A DNA stretch of 64,000 nt from Ciborinia camelliae (taxonomy: Eukaryota; Ascomycota; Leotiomycetes; Helotiales; Sclerotiniaceae), in NCBI GenBank assembly GCA_025890175.1, contig JANPYM010000014.1, forward strand, positions 753,052 to 817,051. Reading direction: 5' to 3'. This document shows, piece after piece, positions 45,850-58,412 of the stretch; the stretch's first letter is position 1; each line of letters starts with the position of its first letter. Made by a program: the position numbers and the translations under genes. The notes below the pieces were generated by a model. The model searched no databases. It was not told the origin of the DNA and saw only the letters and a program-made list of their open reading frames with translations.

Positions 45850-46936
45850 GTGAGTATGTTTGGTGGCGATAAAAGACCTCAAATTATATAGTAATGTTTT
45901 AACTGGGTAATTGCTTACATTGTGCTTTCCTAGGTATATAGAGATCGATAATCTCGCTACTAATCTAAGATCTTTCCCACTCTAATTATTTTGGCTAGGT
46001 ACTTGCTTGTGAGTATCCGATCGAAAATAGTTAAAATCGGAAGGAAAGAATGATTATACACAAACACGACACTGAATAGATATCACCCAATGTTCTCAGG
46101 TTGAATTGAATGTTGAATGTATCTAGAGCATTATAAACATATGAAAAATTGTGAACATCTCATCACATATATCTAGAACTAAGAGAAGCATGCAATGAGA
46201 TAAAGTTCAAGGATTGGTTAATTATATATCAGCCAAATCAACCAAATTAAATACATCTAATCTGGAATATTCCACAACAATTTCAGAATTATATATGATA
46301 TTTCATCAAAAATAGCTAAGATGAAAGTATCAAAAAGATAAATAAAATTTAAGCATTAATTGCATACCATCGGATACTGAAAGATTACGCGAATTAAATA
46401 TCCCATGATGTCTCGAGACCCAGGTAGGTCTATTACTCTCAGTTCATCTGATGTCGGCAAAACATATAATAAGTGAAGCACTATGTATGCGATAAATATT
46501 AGCATTTCATCTCATCTAATATCAATCAGATATCATCCTACCTATCTATCTAACCTTCAAAAGCATCTATCTCAATCTTGAGATCGAAGATTATAGCGTT
46601 AAATATTTTTGGTATTCATTCTAATCTCTCAAATGTCTAAAGTTCTCAAGTGTTCTCCATCATAATACTAGGTAGGTAACTACTGCCATCCTTGAAGCGA
46701 CCACGTGACAACCCATGATAGGGGGCGATATAACTTCAAGTTAAACTCATTGAGTTAAACCATCAAAATCATTAACGAGTACAATTTGGAATTATAGAAA
46801 GGGGGAAAATCTGGGTGGGGGTCTGTTCAATGGGCTGGCTGGAGATGGACTTCCTGTTTTCAAATTCATGTGCCAGTGGTTGGTTGGTGGAGGTTTTAAG
46901 TATTGTTATGCCGGTATGTTACGTGTCGCGATACCA

Positions 46937-47133
46937 GTGAATCCAGATTCACCGGCGCGTGCGGCCGCGTGCGGCCTACATGCCCGCTGCGCGGGCATAT
47001 AAGCTCTTGCAGATCGATATACAATACCGTTTTATAAATTTGTTGATATCAACACCAATACCACCGAGGTGATTCCAACATTACGCAACCCTAGAACAGC
47101 TTCATACTAGCTCCATACTAGCTTCGCGCTAGT
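46937..47133. repeat. cluster of short perfect palindromes
   Basis: GTGAATC-CA-GATTCAC (46937-46952), a direct repeat of GCGTGCGGCC just after it, ATGCCCGC-TGC-GCGGGCAT (46980-46998) and ACTAGC-TTCGC-GCTAGT (47117-47133) lie within 200 bp of otherwise AT-rich DNA. Confidence 0.75.
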
Positions 47134-48239
47134 GGATGGACTAATAGCTTATATGGTTTCCTGCCCTAGGAACCTCTTCCAAAGATCAGTATTAGATCTT
47201 TAGTCAATATGAAAGATTAGTTCACACTTCCATTTCATCATCGTGGCACGGCACCGAGCAGGATTGAGATGGGTATTCTTGAGAAAGAAGTTGAAGAATA
47301 TGTAGGCTGAAATAACGTCAGAAAGAGTTTGCATTCTTCTGAATGAGGATTTGGATATCAGAGGAGGGGACTGCTTATATTTTATAGCTTTGGTTAAGGT
47401 GTCTCTATTCCATAAGTATCATTTCTCAGACTCCTTCCGTGCATCGACTACTTCTGACTCGGCCTTAACTAGGCTGTAATTTCAAATGTCTGGTTTTTAT
47501 ACGAGCACATTGCCAATGACGTCTTATCTCATATCCGATGATATAGGTCTATGTACTTTAGAGCTGCGGCTAATGACTCCTTCCACACTGATTATGATTG
47601 GACGCAGTGTTGATGATATTTGATCTTTCTTGGAACTTTGTGTAGATGTTCTCTAGTTGAATATGGTGACGTAGAATCCTTTATCGAGGACCTTCTAGAC
47701 AATATATTCACTATCATCTTAATTGTTCTGATGACCCACACTGGTAGAGTGACGAGAGCGCTTTTCCCGGCTTCATCATTCAATATCATCATCTAGTTAT
47801 GATGGTCGCAAGGCTTCCATGAATGCATCACTCGGTTCTCAGCTGGTAGATATTGTCACAAAATTTGATAACATAGACGGGAAACATATGAAGGATACTG
47901 AGAGCCTAATAGTATCATGATCCATAAAAAGCAAGAGCCATGGACGTAAATACAAATAGTTCAGACTCTCTCGACCACATGGCCAAACAAAATCACAAGG
48001 AAATCCCCAAATCAAAAACCACCAGGCGACTCATACCAAGCACCACTCATTTACCCTCAGTCTCCAATTCAACTATACTTTACTTCCCAACCAATGAAAA
48101 AAAACCAAACACCGCCCTTCCCTCCTGCCCCACAAAAAATTCACGGAAGATTCCCCAACCAGCCTCAAAATACCCAAAAATTTCAATTCCATCCAGGCAA
48201 CGCAACAGGAATCAATTCAAACCAGACGAACTGAGTTCT

Positions 48240-48330
48240 TCAGTAGACAGAGTCTTCGGATGTGAAGCAGCGGTCCTGTTTGAGAGGATGTGAAAACCCA
48301 GCGCGTTACCACTGAGCCATCTGGACTTTG
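48240..48330 (-). other. tRNA-like or tRNA-derived sequence (degenerate)
   Basis: On the minus strand GTCCAGATGGCTCAGTGG plus TAACGCGC looks like the acceptor and D arm of a tRNA, with TGGCTCAGTGG as an A box. The expected anticodon and T arms are not intact; only CTTCACATCC faintly recalls the T loop. A partial acceptor match (TCTG) follows. I do not call it a functional tRNA. Confidence 0.3.
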
Positions 48331-50420
48331 TTTATTGGATGAGGAAGGGTCGCTTATTTGGGTTTATCTTGTTGAAGTGGAAGATTTGTTTGGGATGGGT
48401 GTAAGGCTGGGGTAGGGTACTGCGGTGAGGGAAGTCGGGAACTGTAATAACTTGGGGACTTGATGGATGAGGGGCAAGAAAAGATACTAGGTATATGACA
48501 TGGTAAATTTGGGGGGAAGATGAGGAATCTACTAGTATTAGATAGTTGAAGAATTAAGAATCATTCGCATTTGGTTGGCATGGAGATTGCACTGATTGTT
48601 TCCTTGAGTTATGAGTACTTTATTTCTACTAAACACGCCTGCGGCATCTCTATTGGCATTATCCTAATCAAGTTTCCGAATTCTTTACATGACCACGGTT
48701 ACCAGGGCACCAGATGAAGCTTTCCATAATTCTTCTCTTGGAGACTGCTGATTTTGGATGCTGCTGCATTCATAGGTTGTAGTGCATGAATAATGCATCT
48801 GCGGGAGCGGAGATTCTTATATACTCTTCGAAATTATACATTCCAAGCTCCAATGCAATGTGCGAAAACACTTGCCTAATAACTCTCGTCAACCATATAG
48901 AAAACCGATAATGCCGCTTGTAGAGGTTGGACAGCTGTGCCATTCGAGGATGAAACTCTCATTTCACATATAGAATGAAGATATATCTCCTATCATATAC
49001 ATGTAGCGTAGAAAGTTGAAGATGGGAAGTGTTCGAGGTAGCGGTAGACGTAGAAATTTATAACCTAGTATGTTGAGATCATTGTCCGTCTCCTCCCCCC
49101 TTCCTACGCCCCCCTTATATTGATATGTTTCCTTCCTTGTCCAGCACTCGTATAACAGGTATGTGGAGCCTCTTCTCCTAACTTCAATAAAGGATATGCC
49201 TTGCCCAGAAATCCACCCCAACATTGATCGAGTATCGAAGGAGGATAAGAAGAGTAGGAAGAGGCTCGAAATTTTGTAGGACTATGGGATCGGGGATCGG
49301 GGATCGACAGAAACAACTAGTCATGCTTGAGGCTTCGAAACGTAGGATATTCCAAAGAAGCAAGATGTATGAATGTTGTAAGAGGAACGGAGGGGGGAGA
49401 TCATGGTAAAGCCTATATTTCTAGATGAAAGAAAGCCACATGCCTGGCTCTTTATGCCTTTGAAGTATTCCCCGGAAGACATGAAATATAACCGGAGATT
49501 GGCTTCGCACTGAGCGTAACTTGGTATTAGCCTAGGCCCTTTGATGTGATAAACTTATGGAAACGCTTTGCAGCATATATTTGTTTGCTTTGTGTTGAAA
49601 CTCTGTAAGATTTGCTGGGCTTGACTGTAATTACTTCGACTGCAACCTAAAACTGTGATTCTCCTGTTGCTCTGAGTCAAGCCAAGGAGGGAACCATCAT
49701 AAAGTTAGCTTGTGATACTTTAGCAGCTGAATGAAAAGTACTGAACCATCTTTGTAACGACTGTTTTGGGCTCCAGGAGGAGGTGAGCTTGATGGCTTTA
49801 AGCGAATGGAGTTCCGGAAGGTTGCCAAGATAGGGTATTCAAACTTCGGGGCTGCAGTATCACTGAAGAGAGTGCTTCTTAAGATGTGGACCGTAAGATC
49901 AGTGTTAAATTAGAAGTTTCGGGAGCAGTTGATTCTCCTTGAAGATGGTGCTTTCCAAATATGCAATAGCTTAACGTTGAGACAAGGAATGAAGGTCCGA
50001 AGAGTCAAATTGCCATAAAGATTCAAATACCCGATGTATATAAAGACTATCGTTTTATCAAATACCCTTCTTCTGTACGTAGCCTTTAATATATTTCCAT
50101 AATTATAATAGCATGCCTAGCTGCATACAAGATCCAAGATATATGCAGTTGACAGGTTGGTGGCTGCTAGAAAGCACAAAAAATCATGCAAAGAAAGTTC
50201 TCAAAGACAAATAGCAAATTCATTATCGAACAAAATGAATGACACGGATAAACTTCTCATTTAAATTTGACTAGCCAAAGATACAGTTGCTTCGCTAATG
50301 ATTGGTTGCGAGGTCAGATATTCACCCGACCTCTATAAACAACCACCCAAAAATTAATTATCTACATCCTCCACCATTGACAGCTATCACGATTACTTTG
50401 CACTGGCTACTATCAAAATC

Positions 50421-51526
50421 ATGGGCAGAACAAAATCGGCACCTATTGACCTAAGCCTGATAAATTCCATCAATAGAGCCAACACAAGTTCTTCCGAAAG
50501 TCTCGGCGAAGTTAATGTCGAGGATGATCGCGTTATTAGACCGAATGAAGTGCCCCCGTTCGTCACTTTCAACAACAATGGAGGTATCGGCGGCATCCAC
50601 GAACTCCACAGAATAGCCGTGTGTTTCGACTGTATTGATTTTAAATCAACTTGGATCTCCCAAGCTCTTCTGCAAGAAGAAGAGTGGTCTGCAATAGATC
50701 GTTCAGATGGGGTTTCTGGACACCAAAAGGTTATGAGATGTGCCGCTCGGAAGGATAGCGTTCGTGTCCAACAAGATGAACGAATGCAAAAATATATGGG
50801 TCCAAGCAACGAAACCATTCCACGTCCAGCACGCGTCACGCACGAAGTTGCAGATTATCCAAAGCAACTAGAGTTCCCGCCAGTCGACGATACTATTAAT
50901 CAACTTGCAAGTCAAATGAGAGGACGAGCTGTCAACGGCCGTATGTCTCTTCGGGGGTATTGGGAGGAGTCTATTGACGACACTCAGCCAAGAGGCGGAC
51001 CAATAAATTCTTCAAGAGAGGAGTCTATCGGAAACACTCAGCCAAGAGGCGGACCAAGAATTTTTTCAAGAGAGGAGCCTGTCGGAAAGACTCAGCCAAG
51101 AGGCGGACAGAGAAATTCTTCAAGAGAGGAGCCTATCGGAAATACTCAGCCAAGAAGCAGACCAAGAAGTCTTTCAACAGAGGAGATGGTTGACGTAGAT
51201 ACGGATGATCTTGATATCGGGGATCCCTCCTCTTCGGAGGAAAGCGATTTGTATGTCCCGCCACCCCCAAGACAGCGTGCGCCCGCATTGCCTGCACCTG
51301 CAACGGCGACTCCTGCCTCCGGTCGAGCTTGCATCAATTGCTATGAACGTCATGGCAGGTGTGACAGAGGTTTGCCCAGGTGCTCATCCTGCGTCACAAT
51401 TAATGCAAACTGTGTCTATCCTGTTGTAAGTCCCCGGGTTGAATCATCTTCATCATGATTTGACAGCTGACATGTTCTTCGAAGGTTAATGCTAGGGCGG
51501 CCTCTCAAAAGAAGCGGAACAGGTGA
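50421..51526 (+). CDS. Zn(2)Cys6-type protein with a C-terminal zinc cluster and 18-aa internal repeats
   Basis: The zinc-cluster pattern C-x2-C-x6-C-x5/6-C-x2-C-x6-C is complete in RACINCYERHGRCD and RGLPRCSSCVTINANCVYP, but it sits at the very C-terminus, whereas most fungal factors carry it at the N-terminus. Four imperfect 18-residue repeats (xxGNTQPRGGPRxxSREE) occupy about residues 186-257, and an acidic stretch plus a Pro/Ala-rich linker precede the zinc cluster. The unspliced frame ends at 51458 (345 aa). A GTAAGT donor at 51426, a GCTGAC branch and a GAAG acceptor at 51484 suggest a 59-bp last intron, giving 348 aa ending in SQKKRNR at 51526. That basic tail would suit DNA binding or nuclear import. 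The N-terminal 180 residues match nothing I know. It is likely nuclear; the targets are unknown. Confidence 0.75.
50970..51185 (+). repeat. 54-bp in-frame tandem repeat, four units
   Basis: Units carry ACTCAGCCAAGAGGCGGAC followed by TTCTTCAAGAGAGGAG. They keep the reading frame of the Zn2Cys6 gene and differ by point changes, with the last unit most diverged. Confidence 0.85.
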
Positions 51527-52376
51527 TAATTGGATAATTTGCATGGATAATAGGGATGGGATAGGTTTCGCTGGGTAGAGAGACATTCTGTGATGATGGG
51601 ATTGCTTACAAGATGTTTTGATATGATTGGGGGTACGAAATATCAGATCGTAAACAGTCTTGAAGCGAAATAATTCATCGGTCGGGGGAACAGCGTATAA
51701 GCCATGTAGTGCACCGAGTACTTCGTGAGCAGGAAGAACATATTAAAGGGCGTATCCATTATAATAGTTAATAGCTAGTGTGTAGAGTAGAACCATCATC
51801 CTCACATCATAGGTTACTTAATTGTCTTAATCGAGCCAAACGGAGACCACCTGCAGGTCTTGCCCAGGTGCCCAGGTGACTCTTGGAGGGCAAGAAGCTC
51901 GTCTCTAGTATAAATTGACATAAATCTCAAGGAATATTGACTACGTGAACCGTTCACCAGATCTAGAGGTTTGGATAGTGGCACAAATTCCAAAGTGTTT
52001 AACGCATATGTAGTAAATGTATTTATTTCTAGATGAAGTGAAATATGAAGTGGGATGCCCAGGAAGTGAAGTTAAGAATCTAGCCCCGGAAGATGCCGCA
52101 ACAAGAAGCTAAGGTTACTTGCCAATCATGCAAAATGGTCAACGTATAACAGGGGACAATCTGGTACTGTATCCTCGTCGTCTCAAAGCAGAGAGGAGCT
52201 TTGAAATAAAATCATTAACAGTAATATTTTACTGATTTATTGTCGTATAAGCTCCCGGACATTTAATTTATTATTCCTAAAAGCCATGAATTTCGCCTCA
52301 AACCGGTAGCACCATCATCCCCTCACGAATTCAAGCTCTACCTAGCTAGGCGCATTGCATCCCAAATGTTCTCACA
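51527..52376. other. intergenic between the Zn2Cys6 gene and TRS120
   Basis: No gene is seen. A short palindromic patch around 51852-51883 contains ACCTGCAGGT and a GCCCAGGTGCCCAGGTG direct repeat. Confidence 0.5.
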
Positions 52377-55300
52377 ATGCTCGATCAGCTGTCGCCCGTT
52401 GCTCCTGCGAGAGTACGAGTTGTGCTATTACCAATCGGGCAAATCAAACGTGAAAGATTTCTGAGCTTTGTGGAAAGGTTGCAACCTCAAAATGTTGTAC
52501 GTTTGGGAGATATTAGTCCAGATGGACGCCCCAACAGAAGTGAGGACTAAACTCTAACCTTGATGGCCCTCTGGCAGCGCTGATAACTGGCAGATATGTT
52601 CTCCCCATTGGCCTTTCCTTTGGGGATGATTGTTTATGACCTGACAACACATTATCCGCCCTCTACCCACCTCGCATTATCCCCCTTTGAGCTCTACAGG
52701 GAGCCACTCGTCATTATAGCACTCGCAGATGGCGCCGAGCTTGAACATATATCATATAAAGGGGCTTCGAGGGGGAATATTAATGGCAGCGGAGTATCGC
52801 CCTTGGATCAAAATGTGCGGGACTTATACCAAGATTTGGAAGACTTGAGAGACAGATATCATAAGGCGCTGGTACACCAAGTATTATTGTTCGACTATAC
52901 ACATGAGAAGTCTGCTACAGCCTTGCCAGAAGGCCTAGTTGCTGTACCTCCACCGGCCGACTGCGGTATAACGACGATGAAAACTGTTATGTGTGATATA
53001 TCGGCTTTGTTACTTGCAGAGATGACGACACTCGCAAAGTCACTGCAGGCCTTGAGTACAATCGAGTCGCCAAGTCAGCTGGGGAACAGGCCGTTTAATG
53101 GAGGATCTTGGGACGGAGGCTCACCACCGGATGGCTCCTCGAGACGAAACTCGCAGTTTTCACTAGCCCAACAAGATTCCAGATCTTCTTCTCCCGCCAG
53201 CGCTGTTGATCGTAGCAACAACTATCGTATGTCGATGCCGGTCCTTCGATCTGCAGCTTCAGATTCTGGCACATCTTCACCTCTAGGTCGTTCTGGTAGC
53301 CCTGCAAGCGGTCTCCGGTCCGAATCGCCACAAACTTTCGATAATATAATTGGGGGAAATGCGATCACGCCGAGGAACTTACCGTCTCGACTCGGCACTC
53401 CGAGTAGTACATCGAATAGGGACAGCAGCAGAGATAGAGTGTCGATCGTAGGGTTTGGATCGGGGAGTATTAGTGAAAGATCAAGAAACAAAGGCAAGAG
53501 TCGTATTGGCATCGTTGTCGGATCGATGTATATGTGCGCGGGGCGGTGGAGTGATGCATTACGCGAACTGGTCGACAGTGCCACTATCGCGAAAGCAAAT
53601 CTCGATCATTTGTGGCATGCAAAGGCACTCGATAATATTCTTGTGAGTATGCTCATGCTCGCCTGGACTGGGCTGGACTTTCAAATTCCACCAATTTGTT
53701 ATTTTTCTGCAGAAAAAGCACCGTCCTTAACGTCTGCCTTGGAGCCAAGGAGTCCCGCAAGCAATCGGTTAGTTTGCTTACAGAACTTGGGGACTTTGCT
53801 TCCGGAACTATTGGACAGAATCCTAAATCTCTATACCCGTGCCGCAAATAATACTGGGGAAGCTATGCCGCAATATCCATTTTCTGAAACGGTCATTCGA
53901 TATGCAAAGATTTCTTCAGCTATCCACACCGGTGGCGGTCAATTGGATGACGAAGTTTTGCAGTTGATTGTTCTCGGAACCCCCTTTCAAAAAGCTCCAA
54001 ATCTTGCGACCCCCCGTTTGAACATACAACCTACTCGTGGAGAAATTCTCAAAACTATCTTGAGAGCCTTCCCTGTATATTCATCCTCCGAAAACATTGT
54101 AGTCGTGGATCGCATAATAATATTGAGCGGCATAGCCTCAGTTCTTGGATCACTTGGATATAATAGAAAAAAGGCTATGGTAATTCGTGAATTGGTTTCT
54201 GTGTTGGTGCCAGCTCTCGTCCAAGCTCGCCTTAGAGGAGCAGCAGAGATGGGAGTTCATCCGGCCGCGGGGCTAGCTGCGTTAAGTGCGAATGGGAACA
54301 CCAACGGTGCTGGGGCGCTTGAACTGGGTGAAGGTGATATAGAGAATGGAGTAGACTCTTTTCTTGCTGCACTAGGACAAACCTATGGAGTTGTAGCCTC
54401 TAGAGCTATAACTGAAGAAGTGTTTGATGATTCAGATGAAGCTACTATTTTGAGGATCCTTGATGATTCCTCAATCCGCTCTTTTGGAAGCCAAGCATTG
54501 AAAATGGAGATTTTGCGGTCATGCATCAATCTTTCTGAAGCATTGCCAGATTTTCAAGGCGTTTTGAAGTTCACTGCCGATTTGTTGAGAACTGCCGGCA
54601 GTGGTGTGGCTCCGGGTCCACGAAGCGAAGATGCATCACCGAACATGAGCCGCGAGGAACAGATTAGACTGATGACTAACATTACTCGAACTCTTGGAGC
54701 TGCGAGGAATTTGGGAGTCCACGATCTCTCAGCGGAGTATTGGGATGAATTTCTGCTTCGAGGAGTTGAGCTTGAACCTCTACCGCAGTCAAGAACCCCT
54801 ATCCCCCATACCCGTGGAGAACTTCCTGATGGGGAGAGTATTGCTGTTGCTAGAGAGATCAATCCTTTCATATACAATCCTTTCTTACGCCCACCAAACG
54901 CTTCTATTGTTGACCACATCATGGTTGCTGGCGAGGGAGCTGTTTTCAAAGTTACTTTGCAGAATGCGTATGAATTTGATGTGGAAATAGAAAGCATCAA
55001 GCTCGATTCTGATGGAGCGGGCTTTGAGTCCGCTGTGCAAAAAACAGTCATCGGCCCTTACCGAACACAAATTCTCACCATATTAGGGACACCTAAAGAC
55101 CCAGGATCCTTAAAAATTACTGGTTGCACTATCAAAGTGAAGGGATGTCGTGAGCGGCGATTCCCTATATTTTCGGATTCGTGGTCACCACAAGGCGATG
55201 TCAAAATTAAGTCAATTGGCGTAGCAAGGATATTTGGTCAGAAGACCCGCCCTACAAGCTTTGGCTCAACATCATCAAATGCAGTACCCTGGGGCGTCAC

Positions 55301-56813
55301 GCCTCCTATGCCCACCACTGTAGGATTAAATGTCATTGAAAAACAACCTATAGTGGCGATAAAGTCTACCAATCTTTCACAATCTGCTGTAATGGTATTA
55401 GAAGGAGAACGTCAAAGATTCTCTGTAACGCTAGAGAACCTCTCAAAGGAAACACCAGTAGATTTACTTCTCTTTTCTTTCAAAGACTCCACTCAGGCAC
55501 CATTACAAACCGCAATGAGTAATCGTGAAGCATCACCGGCAGAGCTGTACGAATACGAATTAATTTTGGCACGGAAGCAAGCACTTCGATACATACCAAA
55601 GCCTGACGAGAAGCCATATATTGAACCTGGTGGGACAGCAACATTTGAAATAGAGATATTGGGAAAGCCTGGTCTCACAAGTGCTACTGTTCACGTCGAC
55701 TATGCTCATCTTGGCGTTCCTCAATCAGAGGTCGAGAATGGGTTTCATACTCGTCAAGTGAGCCTACCTCTTACAATCACTGTAAATGCGAGCATAGAGC
55801 TGGCACGAATGGATGTTATGCCATTCACAGGAAACTTGCCCCTATCTCTGTGGTCTAAAATCGACGGCACCGTGGCAACAAAAGATTTCACACCTCAAGA
55901 TCATTGTTTATTAATTCTGGATCTCCGAAATGCCTGGCCAAGCAGTATTCATGTCTCGATAAATATTGAGAAAGGGGGGAAAATTGACGAGGAAGTGTTC
56001 CCGGGAAATACGTCTCGCATAATGTTTCCTATTCCTCGCATATATCTAGAAAATCCAGCCGCCTCTATCCCAGCTCTTGACCCGTCCCGACAACGACAAT
56101 TCGTCGTAAGCGCAGGCCGGATATCCGCAGATTCGGAACGAGCTATTCGAGAATCCTTCTGGTATCGTGAAGAAATTTTGAAAATTCTCCAAGGAACCTG
56201 GGAAACTCGATCTGGTGTTCATCGCAAAGGCAACATAGAATTACGCGGTCTTCGTCTAAGTCAGCGTGTCATCGACGCTATCAGAATCGAGGATATCACA
56301 ATTGATATCTCGATCAATGATAAGCCTGGCCCCAAACACGACATCCATACCGACACTTTCTCTTCAATCACAGTCCGCATCAGCAATCGATCTCCCAATC
56401 CCATCCACCCCCTTCTTCGTCTTCAACCATCTATCCGCAACCACTCACTCACTCAAACCCTTGATCTATCGAAGAAGTTTGTTTGGAATGGTGTGCTGCA
56501 ACAAACTCTCCCACAAATTCCTGGGAATGAACAAGTCGAAGTTAATATTGGCATGACACCACTTTGTAGAGGTGAATTCGAGCTTAGTGCTTCGGTTGAA
56601 GAAGTGAGACTAGCTGAACCACTGAAAGAAGAGGTGGATGTTAAAGAGGGAGGAAGACCCAGAGCTTCTACGAAGAATTTGATGGATACGATGTTGGGTG
56701 CAAAAGAAAGGAGGATTTGGCATTCGAGGGAACCTTGTTTGTTGGTTGTGAAGGATGAGGATGATGATACTGATGTAGATGAAGATGACGATCAAAATGT
56801 TGGAGATGATTAG
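52377..56813 (+). CDS. TRS120: TRAPP II subunit Trs120/TRAPPC9
   Basis: Two exons, 52377-52539 and 52594-56813, give 1460 aa. The 54-bp intron has GTGAGG and GGCAG. Exon 1 encodes LSPVAPARVRVVLLPIGQIK and ERFLSFVERLQPQNVVRLGD, the conserved start of fungal Trs120 (HypA in Aspergillus). Exon 2 continues with MFSPLAFPLGMIVYDL and KGKSRIGIVVGSMYMCAGRW, a helical middle, and Ig-like C-terminal strands (KVTLQNAYEFDVEIESIKLD, RFSVTLENLSKETPVDLLLF). A disordered Ser-rich insert lies at about 220-360, and the C-terminus ends in an acidic DDDTDVDEDDD tail. By family knowledge it is a TRAPP II-specific subunit and part of the exchange-factor complex for Ypt31/Rab11 at the late Golgi. The length is normal. 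No internal intron is needed. Confidence 0.93.
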
Positions 56814-57969
56814 AAATGGAAAGAACGAAGGGAATTAATTGTATTGTACATCCGTGGGCAGATTTGCTGTGTATTAAGCGTGCCTTGGGAAATGCATTTT
56901 TGCGGAGATGGAAACATTGGAACTGGGAAGCATTGCAATGGGAACTAACTTATCTTTCTTTTGAATATGCATTGCCAAGGTTGGGGTGGGGGTAGAATGA
57001 GAGACAAGATGAATGTTTGAGAAGGGAAGATGAATGCGATAGATGGGTTTAAGATGAGATAGGATGAGATACCATAAATGATGTTTATGATTTACTTTGC
57101 TTTGATTTCTATCTCCAACAAGATCTTTTGCTTCGATATTTACGGAATTTCACTGCCCTGAGATAATATTGCAGTCAATCAAACTCTCAAGATGAAATCC
57201 CTCTTCTATCTTCGATAGCCCCCTGGTTGTTGTCGAAGTATGCCAACTACAAATATATCTCAATATAGTCACCAAGGCCCAAATTCTCCTTCTTCAATCA
57301 CTATATCACGATAGTTCCGTTCTCGCCATCAATAATCTATCTACTCGCTCATTAAGTATACAAACTATCAATCTTCCAATGCAAACTCACCAAATCTACA
57401 TACCAAACCGCTCCTTACCATGACCTTATGTGCATATTTCATTACTTGCCATTCATGTCCAAATCAATTTGGAAAATGCACCTGTATATCTGATCTTTCC
57501 CAACTGCTTTGATAAAATCCTCCTGGTCTCATGTACGAGTAAACCCTGCTAGTGAAGAAATTTTACTCGTATGACGGGCTATCTTACTTACTCTTGTTGT
57601 TATTATCTATCGCCGTCATTTTTCTTTGCATTTTCTTTCTTTGCTCTCATTCTGTTATTGTAACTAGAGAGTAGAATATATCCGTAATTGTTGCTCCATC
57701 GCCCTTATATGCCGCTCCCCCGAACTATGTTACCTAAACCATATAACCTAATTCTTAATAAAATTATAAAGCGTGGGGAAACCTATAGAGACTAGAACGG
57801 TCAAATATACTAGCAGTTGATCTTGGGGGGAGGAGGGGCGCGTGGTCCCCCTCTCCCCACGGGCGTCCGGAGATCCTAGCACGGATGATCAGATTGCAGC
57901 AAAACCGAAAGTTTCGCTTTTGGATACAATCTACGAAGCGAAGGAATTCATGTGATCAATCGCGTGAGC

Positions 57970-58035
57970 CGATCGCAGTAAAATGACCGGGGCTTTGCTC
58001 CTGTCCCGAAACCCTTCTACTTCGTTTCAGGCATA
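57970..58035. repeat. diverged dispersed repeat, copy 1
   Basis: CCGATCGCAGTAAAAT, then a G/T-rich stretch, then AAACCCTTCTACTTCG and TTTCAGGCA. It recurs at 58343-58412 with mostly transition differences. Confidence 0.65.
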
Positions 58036-58234
58036 GGAGCGTGAGAGGACCTACCTACAAAGCCTGAAGCGCCCCCCTAGTCTAGCGATTCCATAAAGAC
58101 CCACTTAGCGTCATGTGATATTCGGATGATCCGCTTGGAAGAGGTCGCTTAAATATCCAATGAAACAATGAAAAGCAAAAACCAAACTCTGAAAGTGCGT
58201 TATATGTACTATACACTAACTACTAGCCCCCCTC

Positions 58235-58334
58235 CCTCCAAACCCCCCAAACCCCCCAACATCAGAAAATACCGAATCANNNNNNNNNNCCTCCAAACCC
58301 CCCAAACCCCCCAACATCAGAAAATACCGAATCA
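58235..58334. repeat. 45-bp sequence duplicated across the N gap (unmerged overlap)
   Basis: 58235-58279 and 58290-58334 are identical and flank the gap directly, as expected from overlapping contig ends that were not joined. Confidence 0.9.
58280..58289. other. assembly gap (10 N)
   Basis: A run of ten N between two identical 45-bp flanks. Confidence 1.
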
Positions 58335-58342
58335 TGTAACAA

Positions 58343-58412
58343 ACCGATCGCAGTAAAATAAATAGATCGGTTTTTTGCTCTTGCTTCAAAACCCTTCCAC
58401 TTCGTCTCAGGC
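58343..58412. repeat. diverged dispersed repeat, copy 2
   Basis: CCGATCGCAGTAAAATAAAT, then AAACCCTTCCACTTCG and TCTCAGGCA, matching the motif at 57970-58035. The spacing between copies is inflated by the nearby assembly gap. Confidence 0.65.

Larger units (their letters stand above)
45850..50420. other. 4.6-kb gene-poor region
   Basis: No convincing gene was found. Contents are AT-rich DNA to 46700, a cluster of short perfect palindromes (46937-47133) in a locally GC-rich patch, and a tRNA-like stretch at 48240-48330. A 117-codon ORF (47940-48293) has low-complexity composition and no motif. Confidence 0.5.

Noticed and set aside
47940..48293. 117-codon ORF in the gene desert
   Set aside because: Ser/Pro/Lys/Asn-rich with no motif, and its end overlaps the tRNA-like segment; coding status not supportable.
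53640..53720. Intron in TRS120 after DNIL (GTGAGT ... CTGCAG)
   Set aside because: The translation of this stretch (SMLMLAWTGLDFQIPPICYF) fits the helical Trs120 body and the frame is open, so it was kept as coding.
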